Source: Arenimonas caeni
Lineage (GTDB): Bacteria > Pseudomonadota > Gammaproteobacteria > Xanthomonadales > Xanthomonadaceae
Assembly: GCF_003024235.1 (NCBI RefSeq)
Contig: NZ_KZ679103.1
Coordinates: forward strand, 1-33,116
Direction of reading: 5' to 3'
Length of the DNA: 33,116 nucleotides
In this document: positions 1 to 9,229 of the stretch, piece after piece
How positions within the stretch are numbered: position 1 is the first letter of the stretch
Layout of the letters: each line of letters starts with the position of its first letter
Made by a program: the position numbers and the translations under genes
The notes under the pieces: generated by a model
What the model was told of the DNA's origin: nothing
Database searches by the model: none
What the model saw: only the letters and a program-made list of their open reading frames with translations

Positions 1-2110
1 GCCGGCCCCGGCGTCCGCGCCCGAGGCCGCCCCGCTGGCGCCCGGCGCCATCGTCATCCACGAACGCAAGCCGCGCCCCAAGGCGCCGCCGCCGGCCCCC
101 GCGCCCAAGGCCGCCGCGCCGGCCAGCAAGGCCGGCCCCAAGCACAAGGCCCGCGGCTCGCACGCCATGGTCGACAACGAGGGTGACGGTGGCCAGGCCA
201 CGCGTTTCGCCGCCGGCCAGCTGCACCTGTCCGAGTCCGAGCGCGCCCGCCGTGGCGCCGCCGGCAACCGCAAGAAGTCCAAGGTCCGCGGCGCCGAGCC
301 GGCGCGCAGCGGTGGTGGCCAGCACGGCTTCTCCCGCCCGACCGCGCCGATCGTGCGCGAGGTCTTCATCGGCGACTCCATCGCCGTCGCGGACCTGGCC
401 CAGAAGCTGGCCATGAAGGGCGGCGAAGTGGTGCGTGCGCTGTTCAAGATGGGCGTGATGGCCACCATCAACCAGGTGATCGACCACGACACCGCGGTGC
501 TGGTGGTCGAGGAGCTGGGCCACAAGGCCAGCAAGTCGGCCGAGGACGATGCCGAGACCGCGCTGGTCGCGCTGCAGGAAGAAGTGCAGGGCGACAGGAA
601 GTCGCGTCCGCCGGTGGTCACCATCATGGGCCACGTCGACCACGGCAAGACCTCGCTGCTCGACTACATCCGCCGCACCAAGGTGGCCACCGGCGAAGCC
701 GGCGGCATCACCCAGCACATCGGTGCCTACCACGTCGAAACCCCGAAGGGCGTCATCAGCTTCCTCGACACCCCGGGCCACTCGGCCTTCACCTCCATGC
801 GCGCGCGCGGTGCCAAGCTCACCGACATCGTCGTGCTGGTGGTCGCGGCCGACGACGGCGTGATGCCGCAGACGGTGGAGGCCGTGCAGCACGCCCGTGC
901 CGCCAACGTGCCGCTGCTGGTGGCCGTGAACAAGATCGACAAGCCCGAAGCCAACCCCGACAACGTCAAGCAGGGCCTGGTCAAGCTCGAGGTCGTGCCC
1001 GAGGAGTGGGGCGGCGACGTTCAGTTCGTCAACGTCTCGGCCAAGACCGGCGAAGGCGTGGACGCGCTGCTCGACGCGATCAGCGTGCAGGCCGAGGTGA
1101 TGGAACTGCAGGCCGTCTACGACGCCCGTGCCACCGGCACGGTGATCGAGTCGGCGCTCGACAAGGGCCGCGGCCCGGTCGCCACCGTGCTGGTGCAGCA
1201 GGGCACGCTCAAGAAGGGCGACTTCCTGGTCTGCGGCATCCACTACGGCCGCGTGCGCGCCCTGTTCGACGAGAACGGCAAGCAGGTCGACCAGGCCGAG
1301 CCGTCGATCCCGGTGCAGGTGCTCGGCCTGTCGGGCGTGCCCGACGCCGGCGACGACTTCGTGGTCGTGGCCGACGAGCGCCTGGCCAAGGACGTGGCCC
1401 AGCAGCGCGACGCCAAGAAGCGCGAGTCGCGCCTGGTCGCCGCCGCCGGCAGCCGCATGGAAGACATCATGGCCCAGATGGGCCAGGACAGCGGCCAGGT
1501 CACCCTGAACCTGCTGGTGAAGGCCGACGTGCAGGGTTCGGTCGAGGCGCTGCGCCAGGCCCTGGTGGCGCTTTCGAACGAGCTGATCAAGATCAACGTG
1601 GTCAGCTCGGGCGTGGGCGGCATCACCGAGTCCGACGCCACCCTGGCCGCCACCTCGAAGGCGGTGATCATCGGCTTCAACGTCCGCGCCGACGCCAGCG
1701 CCCGCAAGGTCATCGAGACCAACGGCCTGGACCTGCGCTACTTCTCGATCATCTACGACGTCATCGACCAGGTGAAGCAGGTGGCTTCCGGCCTGCTGGG
1801 CAAGGAAGTGCGCGAGGAGATCATCGGCATCGCCGAGGTCCGCGACGTGTTCCGCAGCTCGAAGTTCGGCGCCGTCGCCGGTTCGCTGGTCATCGAGGGC
1901 GTGGTGCGCAAGAGCAAGCCCATCCGCGTCCTGCGCGACAACGTGGTGGTGTTCGAGGGCGAGCTCGAGTCGCTGCGCCGCTTCAAGGACAACGTCGAAG
2001 AGGTCAAGTCCGGCACCGAGTGCGGCATCGCGGTGAAGGCGTACAACGACGTCAAGCCGGGCGACCAGATCGAGTGCTTCGAGCGCATCGAGGTGCAGCG
2101 CACCCTCTGA
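1..2110 (+). CDS. infB: Translation initiation factor IF-2 (5' partial)
   Basis: IF-2 is the GTPase that brings fMet-tRNA to the 30S subunit and promotes subunit joining. The frame is open from base 2 with no start in view, so the gene begins upstream. About 702 residues are visible; the missing part should be the rest of the variable N-terminal region. The visible N-terminus is Ala/Pro/Lys-rich linker (2-340), followed by the IF2_N domain (about 345-515). The G domain then shows G1 GHVDHGKTS (629-655), G3 DTPGH (from 767) and G4 NKID (from 929), followed by the beta-barrel and C-terminal fMet-tRNA-binding domains. The stop lies 14 bases before rbfA, so infB, rbfA and truB read as one transcript. 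The internal ATG at 167 is not the real start, because homologous-looking low-complexity coding continues upstream of it. Confidence 0.97.
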   Translation, partial: PAPASAPEAAPLAPGAIVIHERKPRPKAPPPAPAPKAAAPASKAGPKHKARGSHAMVDNEGDGGQATRFAAGQLHLSESERARRGAAGNRKKSKVRGAEPARSGGGQHGFSRPTAPIVREVFIGDSIAVADLAQKLAMKGGEVVRALFKMGVMATINQVIDHDTAVLVVEELGHKASKSAEDDAETALVALQEEVQGDRKSRPPVVTIMGHVDHGKTSLLDYIRRTKVATGEAGGITQHIGAYHVETPKGVISFLDTPGHSAFTSMRARGAKLTDIVVLVVAADDGVMPQTVEAVQHARAANVPLLVAVNKIDKPEANPDNVKQGLVKLEVVPEEWGGDVQFVNVSAKTGEGVDALLDAISVQAEVMELQAVYDARATGTVIESALDKGRGPVATVLVQQGTLKKGDFLVCGIHYGRVRALFDENGKQVDQAEPSIPVQVLGLSGVPDAGDDFVVVADERLAKDVAQQRDAKKRESRLVAAAGSRMEDIMAQMGQDSGQVTLNLLVKADVQGSVEALRQALVALSNELIKINVVSSGVGGITESDATLAATSKAVIIGFNVRADASARKVIETNGLDLRYFSIIYDVIDQVKQVASGLLGKEVREEIIGIAEVRDVFRSSKFGAVAGSLVIEGVVRKSKPIRVLRDNVVVFEGELESLRRFKDNVEEVKSGTECGIAVKAYNDVKPGDQIECFERIEVQRTL

Positions 2111-2124
2111 GGGAGGCCCACGCC

Positions 2125-2487
2125 ATGGCGACCAAGAGCTTCCATCGCACCGACCGGGTCGCGGCGCAGCTGCGCCGCGACCTCGGCCAGATCGTCCACC
2201 AGGCCGTGCGCGAGCACGCCCTGCCTTCGGTGTCGGTTTCCGACGTCGAGGTCACCCGCGACCTGGCCCACGCCAAGGTCTTCGTCACCGCGCTGCTGGC
2301 CGAGCAGGGTCCGGCGGCGGTGGCCGCGCTCAAGGAACTGGCGCCGGAGCTGCGCCATCGCCTGGCCCAGGCCATCCGCATGCGCCACGTGCCCGAGCTG
2401 CATTTCCACTACGACGACTCGGTCGACAAGGGCGAGCGCATCGAACAGCTGCTGCGCGAAAGCCCCGTCCCGCCCGAATCCGACTGA
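2125..2487 (+). CDS. rbfA: 30S ribosome-binding factor A
   Basis: RbfA is a small KH-fold protein that binds the 30S subunit near the 5' end of 16S rRNA and is needed for late small-subunit maturation and cold adaptation. The product has 120 residues, close to the usual family length. It starts [20 protein letters not shown], a typical RbfA N-terminus, and contains the conserved [20 protein letters not shown] core and the [21 protein letters not shown] segment near the C-terminus. GGGAGG at 2110-2116 is a good ribosome-binding site for the ATG at 2125. It sits 14 bases after infB and 9 bases before truB, which is the standard order of this operon in gammaproteobacteria. Confidence 0.96.
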   Translation: MATKSFHRTDRVAAQLRRDLGQIVHQAVREHALPSVSVSDVEVTRDLAHAKVFVTALLAEQGPAAVAALKELAPELRHRLAQAIRMRHVPELHFHYDDSVDKGERIEQLLRESPVPPESD

Positions 2488-2496
2488 GGCCCTCGC

Positions 2497-3417
2497 ATGG
2501 GCCGTATTGCGTGGCGCCCGGTCGACGGCATCGTTCTGCTCGACAAGCCGGCGGGCATGAGTTCGAACGCGGCCCTGCAGGCCGTACGCCGCCTCTACCG
2601 CGCCGAGAAGGGCGGCCACACCGGGGCGCTCGACCCGCTCGCCACCGGCCTGCTGCCGGTCTGTCTGGGCGAGGCCACCAAGATCGCCGGCCTGCTGCTG
2701 GCCGGACGCAAGGCCTACGAGGCCGGCGTGGTGCTGGGCGCCACCACCGACACCGATGACGCCGACGGCCAGGTGCTGCGCACCCGGCCGGTGCCGGCGC
2801 TCGACCGCGCCACGGTCGAGGCGGCGCTGCGGTCCTTCCTGGGCCGCATCCGGCAGCGCCCGCCGATCTACTCGGCGCTCAAGCAGGGCGGCGAGCCGCT
2901 GTACGCCAAGGCCCGCCGCGGCGAGGCGATCGAGGTGCCCGAGCGCGAGGTCGAGGTCGAGGCCATCGAGCTGCTGGCCCTCGACGGCGACCGGCTCCGG
3001 CTGGCGGTGACCTGCGGCTCGGGCACCTACATCCGCAGCCTCGCCCGCGACCTGGGCGAAGCCCTGGGCTGCGGCGCCCACATCGCCAGCCTGCGCCGCA
3101 CCTGGGTCGAGCCCTTCGACCAGCCCGACATGGCCAGCCTCGACCAGCTCGAGGCCCTGGCCGCCGCCGGCGGGGAGGCCGCGCTCGACGCCAGGCTGCT
3201 GCCGGTGGACGCCGGGCTGGCGCGCTTCCCGGCCCTCGTCCTGGACACCGCCGGGGCCGCCCGGGTGGCCCACGGCCAGCCGGTGCCGTCGCCCGGCCCG
3301 GTCCTGGAAACCCTGAACCTGGTGGGGCCGGACGGGCGCTCCCTGGGCCTGGGCCGGCGCGACGAGCAGGGCCAGGCCTGGCCCCGGCGCCTGTTCCGCT
3401 GGGGCAGTGCCGCCTGA
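2497..3417 (+). CDS. truB: tRNA pseudouridine(55) synthase
   Basis: TruB converts U55 in the T-loop of tRNAs to pseudouridine and also acts as a tRNA chaperone. The 306-residue product is the normal size. It opens with [14 protein letters not shown] and carries the family motif [16 protein letters not shown], where Asp46 is the expected catalytic aspartate. Later conserved pieces include the [22 protein letters not shown] region and [19 protein letters not shown]-terminal PUA-like domain follows from about residue 245. The ATG at 2497 is 9 bases after the rbfA stop, with only a weak GAGG ribosome-binding sequence, so translation may be coupled to rbfA. No rho-independent terminator is obvious directly after the stop; the rpsO promoter follows instead. 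Confidence 0.96.
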   Translation: MGRIAWRPVDGIVLLDKPAGMSSNAALQAVRRLYRAEKGGHTGALDPLATGLLPVCLGEATKIAGLLLAGRKAYEAGVVLGATTDTDDADGQVLRTRPVPALDRATVEAALRSFLGRIRQRPPIYSALKQGGEPLYAKARRGEAIEVPEREVEVEAIELLALDGDRLRLAVTCGSGTYIRSLARDLGEALGCGAHIASLRRTWVEPFDQPDMASLDQLEALAAAGGEAALDARLLPVDAGLARFPALVLDTAGAARVAHGQPVPSPGPVLETLNLVGPDGRSLGLGRRDEQGQAWPRRLFRWGSAA

Positions 3418-3453
3418 GCCCGCGCTTCCGGGACCGTCTTCACAACGTGAACC

Positions 3454-3482
3454 TTGTCCGGCAAGCCCTTGTCCGGTAGACT
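3454..3482 (+). promoter_or_regulatory. rpsO promoter
   Basis: A sigma70-type pair is visible: -35 TTGTCC (3454-3459), a 17-base spacer, and -10 TAGACT (3477-3482), giving an expected start near 3489. The nine bases CTTGTCCGG occur twice here (3453-3461 and 3469-3477); the second copy ends at the first base of the -10 box. This would give rpsO an RNA leader of about 98 bases. Only truB lies upstream on the same strand, so read-through from the infB operon is also possible. Confidence 0.6.
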
Positions 3483-3536
3483 TTTGCGGCTTTTTAACGA
3501 AAGCAATCCCCCAACCGGCGGGCCTTCGCGGTGCGT

Positions 3537-3553
3537 CGTCGCCATAGGCGGCG
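3537..3553 (+). promoter_or_regulatory. Hairpin in the rpsO leader, candidate S15 autoregulatory element
   Basis: CGTCGCC (3537-3543) pairs with GGCGGCG (3547-3553) across an ATA loop. The seven-pair stem includes a G.U pair (3539 with 3551) next to a C-G pair (3540 with 3550). S15 is known to recognise a G.U/G-C step in 16S rRNA and in several rpsO leaders, so this could be the autoregulatory site. The stem lies between the predicted transcript start (about 3489) and the rpsO start codon at 3587. The pairing is seen in the sequence; the S15 role is inferred. Confidence 0.35.
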
Positions 3554-3586
3554 TTCCTGCGGGCTGCGCATCACCAGAGAAAAGAC

Positions 3587-3847
3587 ATGTCCATTGATTC
3601 CGCCAAGATCATCGAAGAGTTCAAGCGCACCCCGAACGACACCGGTTCGCCGGAAGTCCAGGTCGCGCTGCTCTCGGCCCGCATCGACCAGCTGACGGAC
3701 CATTTCAAGGCCCACAAGCAGGACCACCACTCGCGTCGTGGCCTCCTGAAGATGGTCAACCAGCGCCGCAGCCTGCTGGGCTACCTGAAGAAGAAGGACG
3801 CCGCGCGCTACCAGACGCTGATCGAGCGCTTGGGCCTGCGCCGCTAA
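3587..3847 (+). CDS. rpsO: 30S ribosomal protein S15
   Basis: S15 is a primary-binding protein of the 30S central domain and forms the B4 bridge to the 50S subunit. The 86-residue product is slightly shorter than the 89 of E. coli S15. It keeps the conserved blocks [41 protein letters not shown] and [13 protein letters not shown]. The purine-rich AGAGAAAAG just before the ATG at 3587 acts as ribosome-binding site. The gene has its own promoter at 3454-3482 and is followed by a strong hairpin before pnp, the usual rpsO-pnp arrangement, in which the two genes are partly co-transcribed. Confidence 0.97.
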   Translation: MSIDSAKIIEEFKRTPNDTGSPEVQVALLSARIDQLTDHFKAHKQDHHSRRGLLKMVNQRRSLLGYLKKKDAARYQTLIERLGLRR

Positions 3848-3861
3848 GACGAGCAAGACCC

Positions 3862-3894
3862 CACACGGCGCAGAAATGCGCCGTGTGCATTTTC
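3862..3894 (+). terminator. rpsO-pnp intergenic hairpin (attenuator/terminator)
   Basis: A perfect 11-base-pair stem runs from CACACGGCGCA (3862-3872) across a GAAA tetraloop (3873-3876) to TGCGCCGTGTG (3877-3887). It is followed by CATTTTCGG with a short T4 run. The T run is weak, so this may be a partial terminator that lets some RNA polymerase through into pnp. In enterobacteria the stem upstream of pnp is an RNase III target used in PNPase autoregulation; an equivalent role here is possible but not shown. Confidence 0.65.
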
Positions 3895-3985
3895 GGGGAA
3901 CGGAAAGAATCCGGGACGGAAATGCGACAACCGCGGGGCAGGGTGCCCCGTGGGGATGAATCCAGAGACAAAGGAAGCGATAAAC

Positions 3986-6082
<2,097 letters not shown>

Positions 6083-6110
6083 GCCCCGCTTTCAACCCAG
6101 GCTTGAAGGA

Positions 6111-6138
6111 AAAGCGGGCTCCGGCCCGCTTTTTCTTT
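6111..6138 (+). terminator. pnp rho-independent terminator
   Basis: AAAGCGGGC (6111-6119) pairs with GCCCGCTTT (6124-6132) around a TCCG loop, followed by TTTTTCTTT. It lies 28 bases after the pnp stop codon and is a classic intrinsic terminator. Confidence 0.85.
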
Positions 6139-6197
6139 GCCCGCGAATCGCCACCTGCTTGCCCCAGGATGCAAGTCCCTTCAGGCTGGTGTCCGCG

Positions 6198-7040
6198 ATG
6201 ATCGACGCCATCGACCGCCACTTCGAATCCGCCCACCCCTGGCCGCCGCTGGCCGCGCTGCCACGCTGGCTGCGCGAGCTGCTGTACTTCGGCGCCAAGG
6301 AGGCCCGGGCCTGCCTGTTCGTGGTGCTGTTCTTCGCCGCCGTGTTCACCGTGCCGCGCGAAGGCCTGGCGGGCGTGGCCCGCTACGACCTGCTGCTGCT
6401 CTGGGCGCTGGCCGTGCAGGCCTGGATGCTCTGGACGGGGCTCGAGACCCGCGACGAGGCCAAGGCCATCGGCCTGTTCCACGTCTTCGGCTTCGCGCTC
6501 GAGGCCTTCAAGGTCTCGCCCGGCATCGGCTCGTGGAGCTACCCGGATCCGGCGCTGACCAAGGTGTTGGGCGTGCCGCTGTTCGCCGGCTTCATGTACG
6601 CCGCCGTGGGCAGCTACGTCATCCAGGCCTGGCGCCTGTTCGACCTGCGCATCCGCCACCATCCGCCGTACTGGATGGCGGTGCTGGTGGCGGGGCTGGT
6701 CTACGCGAATTTCTTCACCCACCACTTCATCGGCGACTACCGCTGGTACCTGGCCGCGCTCGCGCTGGGCCTGTACGCGCGCACCACGGTGGAGTTCCGT
6801 CCGCTCGACCGGGTGCGGCGCATGCCGCTGCTGCTGGCCTTCGTGCTGATCGGCTTCTTCGTCTGGCTTGCCGAGAACATCAGCACCTTCTTCCGCGTCT
6901 GGAGCTACCCCGACCAGATGGGCGCCTGGGCGATGGTGCACCTGGGCAAGTGGAGCTCGTGGGCGTTGCTGGTGGTGATGACCTTCACCCTCGTCGCCGG
7001 GCTCAAGCACATCAAGACGCGCATCCACGTGCCCGACTGA
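6198..7040 (+). CDS. DUF817 family integral membrane protein
   Basis: The 280-residue product looks like the DUF817 family (PF05675), polytopic membrane proteins of unknown function. It has about seven to eight hydrophobic segments. Conserved-looking pieces in the loops are FHVFGFALEAFKVSPGIGSW, FAGFMYAAVGSYVIQAWRLF and FVWLAENISTFFRVWSYPDQ; repeated GSWSYP/RVWSYPDQ motifs flank acidic and aromatic residues. I chose the ATG at 6198; in-frame GTG (6189) and TTG (6159) codons upstream are alternatives but carry no hydrophobic or conserved extension. The gene follows the pnp terminator and is 10 bases before the next gene, so the two are probably co-transcribed. Some automated pipelines label similar sequences as carotenoid-biosynthesis-like; nothing here supports a carotenoid role. 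Confidence 0.8.
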   Translation: MIDAIDRHFESAHPWPPLAALPRWLRELLYFGAKEARACLFVVLFFAAVFTVPREGLAGVARYDLLLLWALAVQAWMLWTGLETRDEAKAIGLFHVFGFALEAFKVSPGIGSWSYPDPALTKVLGVPLFAGFMYAAVGSYVIQAWRLFDLRIRHHPPYWMAVLVAGLVYANFFTHHFIGDYRWYLAALALGLYARTTVEFRPLDRVRRMPLLLAFVLIGFFVWLAENISTFFRVWSYPDQMGAWAMVHLGKWSSWALLVVMTFTLVAGLKHIKTRIHVPD

Positions 7041-7050
7041 AGGACGCTCC

Positions 7051-7671
7051 ATGGACCTGATCATCGTCATCCTCGACCTGCTGGGCACCTTCGCCTTCGC
7101 GCTCAGCGGCGCGCTGGTGGGCGTCCGGCACCGGCTGGACCTGTTCGGCGTGCTGGTGCTGTCCTTCGTCGCCGCCTGCGGCGGCGGCCTGATGCGCGAC
7201 ACGATGATCGGCGCGACGCCGCCGGCGGCGCTGGAGGACTGGCGCTACATCGCGGTCGCGATTGCCGCGGGCCTGCTCACCTTCTGGCGCGCCGGCGCGA
7301 TCGAGCGCTGGCGCAACCCGGTGCAGTCGCTCGACGCGGTGGGATTGGGCGTGTTCGCCGTGGCCGGCGCGCTCAAGGCCCAGGCCTTCGGCCTCGGGCC
7401 AGTGGGCGCAATGTTGCTGGGCATGCTCACCGGCATTGGCGGCGGCATGGTCCGCGACGTGCTGGTGGCGCAGGTGCCCACCGTGCTCAAGGCCGAGCTC
7501 TACGCCGTCGCCGCGCTGGCCGGCGCCGGCGTCGTGGTGCTGGGCAAGGCGCTCGAGCTGCCGCTCACCGCGGTGGCCGTGGCCGGCGTGCTCACCTGCA
7601 CCGGCCTGCGCCTGTTCGCCATCCGCCGCGGCTGGCGGCTGCCGTTGGCCGAGCCGCCGGATTCGCCCTGA
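7051..7671 (+). CDS. UPF0126 (TRIC-channel-like) membrane protein
   Basis: The 206-residue product is a member of the UPF0126/YicG family (PF03458), which shares the fold of eukaryotic TRIC cation channels; some members have been linked to glycine transport. It is made of two similar three-helix units. The first contains LDLFGVLVLSFVAACGGGLMRD and the second LGPVGAMLLGMLTGIGGGMVRD, each ending in the family GGG-x-x-RD signature. A seventh helix follows. The ATG at 7051 comes 10 bases after the DUF817 gene, whose stop overlaps the AAGGA ribosome-binding sequence. The 3' end is three bases from the convergent permease gene. The ion or solute carried cannot be told from sequence. Confidence 0.85.
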   Translation: MDLIIVILDLLGTFAFALSGALVGVRHRLDLFGVLVLSFVAACGGGLMRDTMIGATPPAALEDWRYIAVAIAAGLLTFWRAGAIERWRNPVQSLDAVGLGVFAVAGALKAQAFGLGPVGAMLLGMLTGIGGGMVRDVLVAQVPTVLKAELYAVAALAGAGVVVLGKALELPLTAVAVAGVLTCTGLRLFAIRRGWRLPLAEPPDSP

Positions 7672-7674
7672 GGC

Positions 7675-9072
7675 TCAGACCCAGCCGGTGGCGTAGAACA
7701 CGCCGATGATCACGAACACCGCCATCGTCTTGATGATCGTGATGGCGAAGATGTCCTTGTAGGCCTGGCGATGGGTCAGGCCGGTGACCGCGAGCAGGGT
7801 GATCACCGCGCCGTTGTGGGGCAGGGTGTCCATGCCGCCGCTGGCCATCGAGGCCACGCGGTGCAGCACCTCCATCGGGATGCCGGCGGCGTTGGCGTTG
7901 GCGATGAAGGTGTCGGCCATGGCCGCCAGCGCGATCGACATGCCGCCCGAGGCCGAGCCGGTGATGCCGGCCAGGGCGGTGACCGTGATCGCCTCGTTCA
8001 CCAGCGGGTTCGGGATCGAGCCGAGCGCGCTGGCGACCACCAGGAAGCCGGGCAGGGCGGCGATGACCGCGCCGAAGCCATACTCCGAGGCGGTGTTCAT
8101 CGAGGCCAGCAGGGCGCCACCGATCGCCGGCTGGGTGCTCTCGGCGAAGTGCCGGCTCACCGCCTTCCAGCCCAGCACCACCACCGCCAGGATGCCGGTG
8201 AGCAGCGCCGCCTCCACCGCCCAGATGGCGGCGACCTTCGAGACTTCCTGCACCACCGGCGCGGCATTGCCGATCACCGAGGGCTCGAAGCTGTGGCTCT
8301 CGCCGTAATGGCGGGTGATCAGGCCCGTGTAGACCTTGTTGGTGACGCCCACCAGCACCAGCGGCAGCAGCGCGACCCAGGGGTTGGCCAGCTTGTCGCC
8401 GGCGAACGGGGCCGGCTCGTTCTTCAGGTCGGTGCCATAGCCTTCGCCGGCGGCGCGGGCCGCGCGCCGGCGCCACTCGAGGTAGGCCATGCCGAGCGCG
8501 AGGATGAACATGCCGCCGATGGTGCCCAGCACCGGCGCGGCCCAGGTGTCGGTGCCGAAGAAGCCGGCCGGGATGATGTTCTGGATCTGCGGCGTACCCG
8601 GCAGCGCGTCCATTGTGAAGGTGAAGGCGCCCAGGGCGATGGTGCCGGGGATGAGGCGCTTGGGAATGTCGGCCTGGCGGAAGAGCTCGGCGGCGAAGGG
8701 ATAGACCGCGAACACGACCACGAACAGCGACACGCCGCCGTAGGTCAGCACCGCGCACACCGCCACGATCGCCAGCATCGCCCGGTCCGGGCCGAACAGG
8801 CGGATGGCCGCGGCCACGATCGACTTGGAGAAACCCGAGACCTCGATCAGCTTGCCGAAGATGGCGCCCAGCAGGAATACCGGGAAGTAGAGCTTGAGGA
8901 AGCCCACCATCTTGTCCATGAACAGGCCGGTGAACATCGGCGCCACCAGGGAGGGATCGGTGAGCAGCACCGCGCCCAGGGCCGCCACGGGCGCGAACAG
9001 GATCACGCTGTAGCCGCGGTAGGCGACGAACATCAGGAAGCACAGCGCGGCGAGCACGATCAGGAAGGACAT
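7675..9072 (-). CDS. GntP-family permease, probable 3-hydroxybutyrate importer
   Basis: The 465-residue, very hydrophobic product has 12 or more membrane segments and resembles the GntP family of gluconate and organic-acid:proton symporters. Family-like features include the DKMVGFLKLYFPVFLLGAIFGKL region near residues 52-75, the TYGGVSLFVVVFAVYPFA segment, and the late GGMDTLPHNGAVITLL segment. The ATG at 9072 was chosen because the reading frame upstream is not hydrophobic and runs into the intergenic regulatory region. GntP permeases sit beside 3-hydroxybutyrate dehydrogenase genes in several proteobacteria. Together with the depolymerase, oligomer hydrolase and dehydrogenase here, this suggests import of 3-hydroxybutyrate across the inner membrane. 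Other hydroxy acids such as gluconate or citrate cannot be excluded. It is divergent from the TonB receptor and shares its regulatory region. Confidence 0.8.
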   Translation of the reverse strand: MSFLIVLAALCFLMFVAYRGYSVILFAPVAALGAVLLTDPSLVAPMFTGLFMDKMVGFLKLYFPVFLLGAIFGKLIEVSGFSKSIVAAAIRLFGPDRAMLAIVAVCAVLTYGGVSLFVVVFAVYPFAAELFRQADIPKRLIPGTIALGAFTFTMDALPGTPQIQNIIPAGFFGTDTWAAPVLGTIGGMFILALGMAYLEWRRRAARAAGEGYGTDLKNEPAPFAGDKLANPWVALLPLVLVGVTNKVYTGLITRHYGESHSFEPSVIGNAAPVVQEVSKVAAIWAVEAALLTGILAVVVLGWKAVSRHFAESTQPAIGGALLASMNTASEYGFGAVIAALPGFLVVASALGSIPNPLVNEAITVTALAGITGSASGGMSIALAAMADTFIANANAAGIPMEVLHRVASMASGGMDTLPHNGAVITLLAVTGLTHRQAYKDIFAITIIKTMAVFVIIGVFYATGWV

Positions 9073-9136
9073 GCCTTCGGTTTCCCGGGGGTTTGCCAGG
9101 GTCCGAGTGTCGGGCGCGGCCGTGCCGCGGGCCACT

Positions 9137-9150
9137 TGTACCAAGGTACA
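9137..9150. promoter_or_regulatory. Palindromic operator, copy 1 (permease / TonB receptor)
   Basis: TGTACC-AA-GGTACA is a perfect 6+6 inverted repeat with a 2-base centre. Its core GTACCAAGGTAC is the exact reverse complement of the core of the palindrome at 17819-17834. Its centre (9143.5) lies 31.5 bases upstream of the -10 box at 9175, equal to the spacing at the second copy. No good -35 hexamer is present between them, which fits a promoter that needs an activator bound near -43. The NarL/LuxR response regulator at 18839 is the likely binder; this is inferred. Confidence 0.7.
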
Positions 9151-9174
9151 GGTGCCGTCGCGGTGGCGGCGGAC

Positions 9175-9180
9175 TAGTCT
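9175..9180 (+). promoter_or_regulatory. -10 box of the TonB receptor operon
   Basis: TAGTCT within GGACTAGTCTGCC has the TAnnnT form seen at several promoters in this window. The predicted transcript start is about 9187, leaving a leader of roughly 43 bases before the ATG at 9230. A matching -35 is lacking; the palindrome at 9137-9150 is centred about -43.5. The promoter would drive the receptor, depolymerase and kinase genes. Confidence 0.5.
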
Positions 9181-9229
9181 GCCGTGCAACCGGCCGTCCG
9201 GCCGCACGAACGTCCTGCAAGGGGAACAC

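Noticed and set aside
3950-3985. An ATG at 3950 as start of pnp.
   Set aside because: The extra 12 residues are not like known PNPase N-termini, and AAGGAAG is correctly spaced for the GTG at 3986.
9105-9112. A possible -10 (GACACT on the minus strand) for the GntP permease at mirror distance from the operator.
   Set aside because: It matches consensus at only three positions and lacks the leading T, so I do not claim that the operator acts on the permease by the same geometry.
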